The notes beneath the pieces are model-generated. The model was not told the DNA's origin, made no database searches, and saw nothing but the letters and a program-made list of their open reading frames with translations. Positions 58,941 to 64,000 of a DNA stretch of 64,000 bases are shown one piece after another. Source of the stretch: Nocardia brasiliensis (GTDB taxonomy: Bacteria; Actinomycetota; Actinomycetes; Mycobacteriales; Mycobacteriaceae); assembly GCF_011801125.1 (NCBI RefSeq), contig NZ_CP046171.1, positions 6,448,001 to 6,512,000 on the forward strand. Direction: 5' to 3'. The position numbers and the translations under genes are program-made. Position 1 is the stretch's first letter. Every line of letters begins with the position of its first letter.

Positions 58941-59399
58941 TCAGCGAAGCCACTGCTTTTCGCACTGGTCGGGCGTGCCGGCCGGAGCAGGGCACATGAA
59001 CGCAGACCATGGCTTGCCGTCCTTCTTGGACACACCGGACTTGAAGACCATCTCGCCGTGCGGGCACTGACGCCCTTCCCCTCCCGGTGCCTGCTGATAC
59101 GCAGGCTTGGCCGCAGTGGAGGCATTCCGCGGAGTCGCCGGTGCGGACTTTGCTGGGCCGAGCCCGGCGAAATGCGTGGCCGCGTCTTGGGCCAGCTTCA
59201 TCAGCTGCCCCGATCCACGAACCATCTGTTCAGCTTCAGCGATGCTCGATGCGTGATGCACGATCCAGGGAGCGTCGAAGCCCGTGCCTCCCTTGAGCGT
59301 GACGGTGATCTTGTCCGGGGCGGAGGCAACGTCGGTGGCCACGGGCGCGTCGGCCGTGGTCTCGCCCTTCGGGGCATCGGCAAATGGGTTGGTGGTCAA
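58941..59399 (-). CDS. Phage protein with C-terminal Cys/His zinc-binding-like motif
   Basis: A 152-residue protein: Ala/Thr/Asp-rich N-terminus, central block KITVTLKGGTGFDAPWIVHH and SSIAEAEQMVRGS, Pro/Ala linker, and a C-terminal CPHGEMVFKSGVSKKDGKPW then FMCPAPAGTPDQCEKQW that could bind zinc. Such proteins occur near phage polymerases and may bind single-stranded DNA; inferred. TTG start with AGAGGG upstream and a TTGA overlap with the preceding small gene. Confidence 0.7.
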   Translation of the reverse strand: MTTNPFADAPKGETTADAPVATDVASAPDKITVTLKGGTGFDAPWIVHHASSIAEAEQMVRGSGQLMKLAQDAATHFAGLGPAKSAPATPRNASTAAKPAYQQAPGGEGRQCPHGEMVFKSGVSKKDGKPWSAFMCPAPAGTPDQCEKQWLR

Positions 59400-59557
59400 G
59401 CTGAATCCCTCTTTCCGCAGTACATTTCGATGTCGTCGTCAGACCAGTTGTCCAGCAACGCTGGCTTCTGGTCGAAATAGATGTCCGGATGCACCCAGCC
59501 CCGGTACATCTCGATGGACCCGTTGCCGTTCAGCTCGGGGTCCAGGATGTCTTTCAC
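59396..59557 (-). CDS. 53-residue acidic phage protein
   Basis: GTG at 59557 opens MKDILDPELNGNGSIEMYRG through DNWSDDDIEMYCGKRDSA (53 residues, acidic, two Trp). It overlaps the upstream stop by GTGA (59554-59557) and the downstream TTG start by TTGA (59396-59399), so it is a coupled operon member. No family recognised. Confidence 0.65.
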   Translation of the reverse strand: MKDILDPELNGNGSIEMYRGWVHPDIYFDQKPALLDNWSDDDIEMYCGKRDSA

Positions 59558-60111
59558 TCGTAGCCTTTCGATGCGACCTGCGCGGCTGCGTTGGAAACCA
59601 CGCGTCGCGCCCCCGGCCCGTTCTGGAACTCGGCGCGCTTCACTCGCGCTTGCCGGTTCATCTCGTCGGTGACCGCGATGACTCCACGTTTCACCGCGTT
59701 ATAGTCGACGCCTTTTTGCCTGTCCCCGAACCGCTTTCGAATCGCCTCGGCATACTGGGGGTGCTTGGCGCGTACCACCGACATTGCCGCGGTGAGGTCA
59801 TCGAGTAGCTCGGCCCACAGCGACTCACCTTCGAGTGCCTTCCGAACGTCCTCGGTGGAGTACTGCACGTTTCTCGCGAAGCGCACGTTCTTCTCCGCTT
59901 CGGCTGAGGCGATCTTGTGCCCGTGCTTCACCAGCAGCCGATACGACAGGTAATCGTCGGAAGCCGCGATTTTGGCTTGGACTGATTCGCTGGTCAGAAT
60001 CCACAGCCATAGCTCTTGTCCGAGGTCGCCGACGTCGATCACGCCGGGCCATTCCCTGACTACCGCGCTGGAGGCGCGAGCTATCAGCTTTTGTACCTTT
60101 CGGGTATCCAA
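59554..60111 (-). CDS. Sigma-factor-like phage protein
   Basis: A 185-residue helical protein. The segment IDVGDLGQELWLWIL resembles the DLxQExWLxxL core of sigma region 2, and the C-terminal half (YAEAIRKRFGDRQKGVDYNA, VKRGVIAVTDEMNRQARVKR) could be a region 4-like HTH. TTG 60111 with GGGGAG upstream is preferred to longer frames. Possibly a phage transcription factor; recognition is tentative. Confidence 0.6.
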   Translation of the reverse strand: MDTRKVQKLIARASSAVVREWPGVIDVGDLGQELWLWILTSESVQAKIAASDDYLSYRLLVKHGHKIASAEAEKNVRFARNVQYSTEDVRKALEGESLWAELLDDLTAAMSVVRAKHPQYAEAIRKRFGDRQKGVDYNAVKRGVIAVTDEMNRQARVKRAEFQNGPGARRVVSNAAAQVASKGYE

Positions 60112-60118
60112 TGCTCCC

Positions 60119-60886
60119 CTACACCTGCCACACGCGGCCGTCGACTGTGAACTTGTTTCCCTCGATCGGAATGTGTTCGGGCCGAACATGATTGCCGTCG
60201 ACAGTGAGAATCCCGAACCCGAGCTGCCAGTTCGGCGCTGCACCTTTGAGGTACCCGGCCTGCTTGGTGTCCATCAGGTGCCCGACTTCGAAACCGACGT
60301 AGGTCTGATCGACCCTTCCGTCGAAGCCTGTCGAGGCCGGCTGGATGCCCTGGCGGTGTGTGTGCCCCATGACGACGCTGCGGCCGAACTTTCTGGCCGC
60401 GTTGGCTGCGGTCTTGCCTGCGTCCTGGCTCAGTCGGATACCGCCCAGATGCCCGTGAGTCGAGATCCAGCCTGGCGCGATGTGATGGAAGGCCGGTAGC
60501 AGCTGCACACCAAACCCGTTGAAATCCAACAGCTCTGGCAAATCAAAAGCCCCGGACTCTGCGAGCGCCGGGGCGTATTTGCTCAGATATTCTCTTGGTC
60601 TCAGATCATGGTTTCCCTCGTGGACACCGATTGGCCCGGAGTAGACCTGCCGTAATGGTCCGAGGAAGCGACGTTTGGCCTGTTCGCAGTCTTCGAGGAC
60701 GCTGCCCTCGAACTCGCCGGCCGTGCCCTTGTTCCATCTGCTCGGCTGCGGGAAATCCATCAGATCACCGATGTGCACAACCGAATCCGGCTGCGTCTCC
60801 CCGATGTATCGGATCACCGCCTTGACCGCTTTTCGGTGGTCGTAGGGGATCTGAGTATCGGAGATGATGACGATGCGCCGCGTCAA
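60119..60886 (-). CDS. Calcineurin-like metallophosphoesterase
   Basis: A 255-residue phosphoesterase with all metal motifs: SDTQIP (Asp10), GDLMDF (Asp41), EGNHD, STHGH and GHTHR. Likely phosphodiesterase or phosphatase on nucleotides or DNA ends. The same gene type lies in the early arm of L5-like phages. TTG start overlapping the preceding gene as TTGA. Confidence 0.88.
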   Translation of the reverse strand: MTRRIVIISDTQIPYDHRKAVKAVIRYIGETQPDSVVHIGDLMDFPQPSRWNKGTAGEFEGSVLEDCEQAKRRFLGPLRQVYSGPIGVHEGNHDLRPREYLSKYAPALAESGAFDLPELLDFNGFGVQLLPAFHHIAPGWISTHGHLGGIRLSQDAGKTAANAARKFGRSVVMGHTHRQGIQPASTGFDGRVDQTYVGFEVGHLMDTKQAGYLKGAAPNWQLGFGILTVDGNHVRPEHIPIEGNKFTVDGRVWQV

Positions 60887-61323
60887 GCAATCACCTCGGT
60901 GAACGGCGCGTAGTCGTCGTCGTTGCCATCTGTCTCGAACCGCTCGCTAACCGGGCCGCTGGCTGCGTAGGAGGTCCGGAAGGTGGTTCCATCCACCTTC
61001 ACGATTCCGTCGCCTTCGATGTCGGCGACTTCCACGCGCTCGGGCACATCTTCCAAGCGGCCCCACACCCGTGGGAGACGGCGGGCCGAAGCCGGATTGT
61101 CGCTTCCGATTCGTCCCAATTCACGAGTGATGAACCACAGGGCTTTGTTCAAGTCCTCGGTGACATCGCCCTTGTTGTTGCCGTCCATGCGCGATGAACG
61201 CCCGATGTACTGAACAGCTTGTGCCGCATTGGGAGTCAGGTTCTCGGTGATGTCGATCATCTGGGCTCCGTTGCTGAAGCCTTGGTAGTACGACGGGTCG
61301 ATCTTGTCGTTCAAGTTGGTCAA
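60883..61323 (-). CDS. DUF3310 family phage protein
   Basis: A 146-residue protein. The block SYYQGFSNGAQMIDITENLT through GRSSRMDGNNKGDVTEDLNK and ALWFITREL is the DUF3310 signature (HYxxxxxE.. ID..e.l..n..a.kYi.R...K.n...DL.KA). The C-terminal 60 residues are unique. Proposed nucleotide-metabolism role in phages, unproven. TTG start with TTGA overlap. Confidence 0.8.
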   Translation of the reverse strand: MTNLNDKIDPSYYQGFSNGAQMIDITENLTPNAAQAVQYIGRSSRMDGNNKGDVTEDLNKALWFITRELGRIGSDNPASARRLPRVWGRLEDVPERVEVADIEGDGIVKVDGTTFRTSYAASGPVSERFETDGNDDDYAPFTEVIA

Positions 61324-61478
61324 ACGCCCTCCCCTGCTTCACTTTCCGAGTACAGAGGCCCGCATTGATCGCAGTACGGATCTCCACAGCCCCAGTCAGC
61401 TTCATACAGATAGCCGTAGTCGTCGTCCTCGTAGTAGTCGTCTTCGTAGTCGACTACGGCGTTATCCGGTCCGCCCAT
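61320..61478 (-). CDS. 52-residue acidic Tyr-rich phage protein with Cys cluster
   Basis: ATG 61478 (GGAG upstream) opens MGGPDNAVVDYEDDYYEDDD then YGYLYEADWGCGDPYCDQCG, 52 residues. The highly acidic, Tyr-rich first half suggests DNA mimicry; CxxxxCxxC may bind zinc. It overlaps the redoxin gene by 25 bp and the DUF3310 start by TTGA. No family recognised. Confidence 0.6.
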   Translation of the reverse strand: MGGPDNAVVDYEDDYYEDDDYGYLYEADWGCGDPYCDQCGPLYSESEAGEGV

Positions 61479-61708
61479 TCGCGGATCTTCTCCTCTCGTG
61501 CGCCCGTCCATACGTCGGCGCGCTTCATCACCACGACAACTGGAGCCTCTTGGGCTCCGAGCTGAAACTTCAGATAGTCGAATGCTTTTGGACTTTCGGT
61601 GATGTCGACTTGGGTGAAGTCGACTCCGCGTTTGGTCAGAGTTCGTTTGGTGTACGCGCACGGCTGGCAGTTCGGGCGGGTGTACACGGTGACCTCAATC
61701 GGTCGCAA
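61454..61708 (-). CDS. NrdH/glutaredoxin-like redoxin
   Basis: An 84-residue thioredoxin-fold protein: VTVYTRPNCQPCAYTKRTLT with CQPC active site, GVDFTQVDITESPKA, and VVVVMKRADVWTGAREEKI. NrdH proteins reduce ribonucleotide reductase; phages carry them for dNTP supply. TTG start overlapping the primase gene end by 14 bp. Confidence 0.85.
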   Translation of the reverse strand: MRPIEVTVYTRPNCQPCAYTKRTLTKRGVDFTQVDITESPKAFDYLKFQLGAQEAPVVVVMKRADVWTGAREEKIREWADRITP

Positions 61709-62366
61709 TCCCCAGTCTCTCTTTGAATGCCTCCGCGCCTTCGCTGGCGATGAGCGAGTTCACGTCTTCGCCGTTCGGGAGGTAGATGATCTTGGCGTTC
61801 GGAAGGTGTTTCGCGGTCGCGGCGGCGAACATGCGGCCAGCCTTGTCGCCATCAGCCGGGAAGATCACGGACTCATAGCCCAGGAACGGTTCCCGGAACC
61901 AGGGCCGCCATGCGGTCGAGCCAGGAACCCCTACAGCGGGTAGTCCGATTCGGTGGGCGGCGATGGCGTCGAGTTCCCCTTCGGTCAGTAGGACGAACCG
62001 AGAAGGGATCAGCAGATCGGCAGTGTTGTACAACCTCGGCCGGTCGCCGGGCAAAGTCAGATACTTGCCATGCCCGCTGTGGTCACAATCGGTTGAGCCG
62101 CAACGGAATCGGAGCGATACGACACCGAGCCTGCTGTCTGCACCGGTCCGCAGGTACGGGATTGCGAGGAATCCGCGGTAGTCCTCATGCCCAGGGAGCG
62201 GATCGTCGACGTACCCGAGCAGAAACGGGTCCAGGCCCTCTCGATCCAGATCTGTCAGGCCCCGGCCGGCCAAATATTCTTCTACTGGGCTGTTGCGGAA
62301 CGCTCTCGCGTACTGGGTCGTCGCCTCCTGGAGATAGCTCCGCTGCGAGGCGCTGAGCCGCTGCAA
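61695..62366 (-). CDS. DNA primase, Toprim part (second frame of split primase)
   Basis: Reads from the -1 frame of the N-terminal primase ORF. It starts with SYLQEATTQYARAFRNSPVE, YLAGRGLTDLDREGLDPFLL, and has the primase zinc-site-like CGSTDCDHSGHGKYLTLPGD and a Toprim core VLLTEGELDAIAAHRIGLPA (catalytic Glu), VIFPADGDKAG (DxD) and VNSLIASEGAEAFKERLG. A TGA lies two codons before its only early start (TTG 62366), so it is made either by frameshift from the upstream ORF or by re-initiation. Confidence 0.82.
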   Translation of the reverse strand: MQRLSASQRSYLQEATTQYARAFRNSPVEEYLAGRGLTDLDREGLDPFLLGYVDDPLPGHEDYRGFLAIPYLRTGADSRLGVVSLRFRCGSTDCDHSGHGKYLTLPGDRPRLYNTADLLIPSRFVLLTEGELDAIAAHRIGLPAVGVPGSTAWRPWFREPFLGYESVIFPADGDKAGRMFAAATAKHLPNAKIIYLPNGEDVNSLIASEGAEAFKERLGIATD

Positions 62367-62580
62367 ATGTCATGTCCTCCTGGCTTCGGATGATGTCGAT
62401 TGCATCACCGGAGACCCCGCACGCGAAGCAATGAAATCGGTTGTGCTCAAACGAAATGCTTGCGCTGGGCCGGGTTTCACCGTGAAACGGGCACAGGGTC
62501 TTGTTGTAGGTGTTCCAGTCCTCGGGCGGTTCCCAGCCCGGGAAGTAGCGCTGAATCGCGGCGGCAATCGACGCGCCCAT
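62185..62580 (-). CDS. DNA primase, CHC2 zinc-finger part (first frame of split primase)
   Basis: ATG 62580. Residues 1-75 form the CHC2 zinc domain: CPFHGETRPSASI then HRFHCFACGVSGDAIDIIRS (C-H-C-C ligands, RFHCFACG signature) and SQEDMTFAAAQRL. From about residue 80 the frame becomes Arg/Pro/Ser-rich (PSRRIFGRPGPDRSGSRGPG), unlike a protein domain, while the -1 frame continues the primase. The join is near 62330-62350. Either a programmed -1 frameshift or a disabling mutation. Confidence 0.78.
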   Translation of the reverse strand: MGASIAAAIQRYFPGWEPPEDWNTYNKTLCPFHGETRPSASISFEHNRFHCFACGVSGDAIDIIRSQEDMTFAAAQRLAAELSPGGDDPVRESVPQQPSRRIFGRPGPDRSGSRGPGPVSARVRRRSAPWA

Positions 62581-62582
62581 CG

Positions 62583-62954
62583 CTATGCGGCCGTCTGAGC
62601 GTGCTCGATTGCCCGTGTGAACGCCGCGTAGATCGAGGTCGGCTCGGCAACGCTGTCGTTGGTCAGGTAGACGTCGATGTGGCTGGAGCCTTCGAACGGC
62701 TCAGTGAGCAAACCCGTTTCGGCCATCGCCTGCCGAACTGCGTCGGACTCGGGGGTGTCAACGAACGCCTGCTGTTCGTGCCTGATCTCGTCGTAGGAGG
62801 TGACAGCCATTCCGCGCTTCCCGGTTCGGGCGGCGTAGATTGCCCCGACCGAGCAGTAGCAGCCGGTATAGGGGTCATACAGTGCGCTCTGACCGAGCCC
62901 GTGTGTTTGTAGCAGGTCAAGCGCGATCTTCAGATTCTCAACGACGGTTCGCAT
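62583..62954 (-). CDS. DUF6197-like phage protein
   Basis: A 123-residue protein: VVENLKIALDLLQTHGLGQS, YDPYTGCYCSVGAIYAARTG, and PTSIYAAFTRAIEHAQ. The GxxC-x-GAIxxA block resembles DUF6197, seen in actinophages; function unknown and recognition from memory. ATG 62954 with AAGGAG upstream. The frame after HNH endonuclease, with a hairpin 20 bp upstream. Confidence 0.6.
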   Translation of the reverse strand: MRTVVENLKIALDLLQTHGLGQSALYDPYTGCYCSVGAIYAARTGKRGMAVTSYDEIRHEQQAFVDTPESDAVRQAMAETGLLTEPFEGSSHIDVYLTNDSVAEPTSIYAAFTRAIEHAQTAA

Positions 62955-63394
62955 CGGACTCCTTGATGTCCGGGCACCACTCGGTGCCCGATGATTCTGC
63001 GTGCGGGCGGGTCGATGAGGTAAGCAACTACCCGCTGAGCGGCCTGGACGTCATCTCTCAAGTGCCCCAGCACATCTCGATTACATTTCTTGCAGAGCAA
63101 TCCCCGCACGACTCCGCTTATGTGGTCGTGATCGACCGCGAGGTTCTTTCTGGCACCGGTAGCTCGTCGGCAGATGTAGCAGGAACCGCCCTGATGGGCG
63201 AGAATCTGCCGGTACTCCTCGGCGGTGATGCCGTAGGTGGCTCCGATGTGCCGGCCGTGGTTGTCTTGGCGTTTCTGTTTACGGCGGTCCCGGTGATGTG
63301 TCGCGCACCGCGGCCCCGGATGAGGCGCAGGCCGGCGGGTGACGACCCCCTGCTCTGTGCAGTCCCGGCACACCTTGCGAGGTCTAGGTGGCAC
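62930..63394 (-). CDS. Recombination endonuclease VII (HNH)
   Basis: A 154-residue endonuclease VII-type HNH nuclease that resolves branched DNA: YGITAEEYRQILAHQGGSCY, zinc Cys72/Cys75 (CYIC), catalytic LAVDHDH (88-91), and Cys101/Cys104 (CKKCN). An extra N-terminal CRDC and CATHH pair may bind another metal. GTG start; overlaps the helicase gene end by 11 bp and extends 25 bp into the next gene. Confidence 0.87.
   Translation of the reverse strand: MPPRPRKVCRDCTEQGVVTRRPAPHPGPRCATHHRDRRKQKRQDNHGRHIGATYGITAEEYRQILAHQGGSCYICRRATGARKNLAVDHDHISGVVRGLLCKKCNRDVLGHLRDDVQAAQRVVAYLIDPPARRIIGHRVVPGHQGVRCEPSLRI
62971..62990 (-). promoter_or_regulatory. Perfect hairpin within the 3' end of the endonuclease VII gene
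   Basis: CGGGCACC-actc-GGTGCCCG, an 8-bp stem with a 4-nt loop, lies about 20 nt before the start codon of the DUF6197-like gene and inside the endonuclease C-terminal codons. It could separate expression of the two genes. Confidence 0.5.
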
Positions 63395-64000
63395 GCAGAT
63401 CGCGGATGGTCATGGTGTCGCCGATCCACTCCAGTTCGACGAAGTCCATGCCGGACGGATCGGCCCTGCCGTTGCGGTTCTTCACCGTCGAGACGCCGAG
63501 CACGTCAGGCCCGAACTCGTGCACCGGCTTGTGAAGTGTCAGCACGACTTCGGGAACACGAGTGATCTGTCCCTTCACTCCGCTGAGCGGGATGGGTTTA
63601 CCTGCGTCGTTGTACGGGCCGGTGACATGGTGCAGGCACACGACGCACGCACCGGTCTGACGTGCCATCCCATGTAGGTAGTCGGCGAGAGATTCCAGTC
63701 CGGCGAAGGGGTCATCGGCGCTGCCTGCCGTTGAGACGTTGGTGATGTTGTCGATGACGACGAGGGCTGGGAAATCTCCGTACACCTCGTCGTAGGCGAG
63801 CATCGCGCGCTCGATATCGTCAAGGTCCGGGGACGCTTCGTAGACGAACCTGATCGGAGCCTCCGCCAACTGCTCGTCGACGACGTAGAGATCCCCGGAG
63901 AGCACCCTCCGGGCCGCATCTTCATGTCGCCAGCCGGTCAGGATCGACACCGCCCTTGCCAGCTGGGTAAAAGCATCGGAGTCGGCGCTGAAGTACAAGC
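63384..64000 (-). CDS. RepA/DnaB-like replicative helicase ATPase, 5' end beyond window
   Basis: A C-terminal portion of at least 204 residues of a RecA-fold (AAA_25/DnaB-type) ATPase: ALVVIDNITNVSTAGSADDP (Walker B, VVIDN), RQTGACVVCLHHVTGPYNDA (H-loop-like), GQITRVPEVVLTLHK and LGVSTVKNRNGRADPSG (arginine finger region). The Walker A must lie upstream, outside the window; a TTG near 63998 is internal. Matches the position of the helicase in L5-like early arms. Confidence 0.75.
   Translation of the reverse strand, partial: LYFSADSDAFTQLARAVSILTGWRHEDAARRVLSGDLYVVDEQLAEAPIRFVYEASPDLDDIERAMLAYDEVYGDFPALVVIDNITNVSTAGSADDPFAGLESLADYLHGMARQTGACVVCLHHVTGPYNDAGKPIPLSGVKGQITRVPEVVLTLHKPVHEFGPDVLGVSTVKNRNGRADPSGMDFVELEWIGDTMTIRDLRAT

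Larger units (their letters stand above)
50720..64000. mobile_element. Prophage (left part), early region of an actinophage
   Basis: From near 50.75 kb to the right edge the window changes character: somewhat lower GC, minus-strand genes joined by 4-bp overlaps, many TTG starts and phage functions (integrase, excisionase, DNA polymerase, primase, endonuclease VII, helicase, RNA repair). Integrase at the left end followed by the early operon is the order expected when a Cluster A-type phage integrates by its central attP. Virion genes and the right attachment site must be outside the window. Confidence 0.85.

Noticed and set aside
1..64000. CRISPR arrays, rRNA operons or insertion sequences
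   Set aside because: No regularly spaced identical repeats, no rRNA-like sequence and no transposase frame were found on reading both strands.

Overview
The window is very GC-rich, uses GTG and TTG starts freely and has gene-dense, end-overlapping operons. It looks like a mycolic-acid actinomycete, most likely Nocardia or a close relative. Supporting markers are an rmlD / LytR-CpsA-Psr / TIGR03089 neighbourhood like the Mycobacterium Rv3266c-Rv3268 region, a CYP140-like P450, ESX-associated WXG100 and EspG-like proteins, PknH-like Ser/Thr kinases, and a prophage whose early region resembles that of Cluster A mycobacteriophages. The genus is an inference; no rRNA or tRNA gene was seen.

Layout. 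1-7.0 kb: cell-envelope genes (partial rmlD, lcp1), TIGR03089 protein, P450, carboxylesterase, FmdB. 7.0-18.5 kb: Rdx and YchJ-like proteins, then an SMC/Rad50-like ATPase with a small partner, divergent from a four-gene overlapping operon (SWIM zinc-finger protein, MoxR AAA+ ATPase, DUF5682, VWA protein) that corresponds to the uncharacterised E. coli yehQ-L-M-P set. 18.5-22.7 kb: an unannotated 29-residue amphipathic peptide, a decayed PAP2 gene and a MacB/FtsX-type ABC exporter. 22.7-26 kb: a MarR regulator, a cytosolic AmiC-like binding protein, FmdB and formamidase, with the same 16-bp motif in front of both transcription units. 26-32 kb: a CqsA-like synthase, an EF-Tu relic, a CoA-transferase / 52-residue ORF / HMG-CoA-lyase operon, TauD and an endonuclease IV-like enzyme. 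32-37 kb: three tandem Ser/Thr kinases. 37-50.7 kb: GNAT, lipoprotein, paired acyl-CoA dehydrogenases, secreted protein, epoxide hydrolase with a divergent WYL regulator, SMP-30-like protein, an ESX-type three-gene cassette, a phosphoribosyltransferase and a nitrilase-family enzyme.

50.7-64 kb (running off the right edge): a prophage. Tyrosine integrase and excisionase lie at the left end, a DUF2637 membrane protein is divergent, and then a long leftward early operon follows: RNA ligase, polynucleotide kinase/phosphatase, LysB-like esterase, several small coupled genes, family A DNA polymerase, HTH protein, metallophosphoesterase, DUF3310, NrdH-like redoxin, split primase, endonuclease VII and the start of a DnaB/RepA-type helicase. 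Nearly every junction is a 4-bp ATGA, GTGA or TTGA overlap. Structural genes and the repressor must lie beyond the window.

Most interesting for follow-up: the Yeh-like MoxR-VWA cassette and its divergent SMC-like pair; the CqsA-like synthase; the MarR/AmiC/formamidase regulon; the 29-residue peptide; and the phage RNA-repair pair and frame-split primase.
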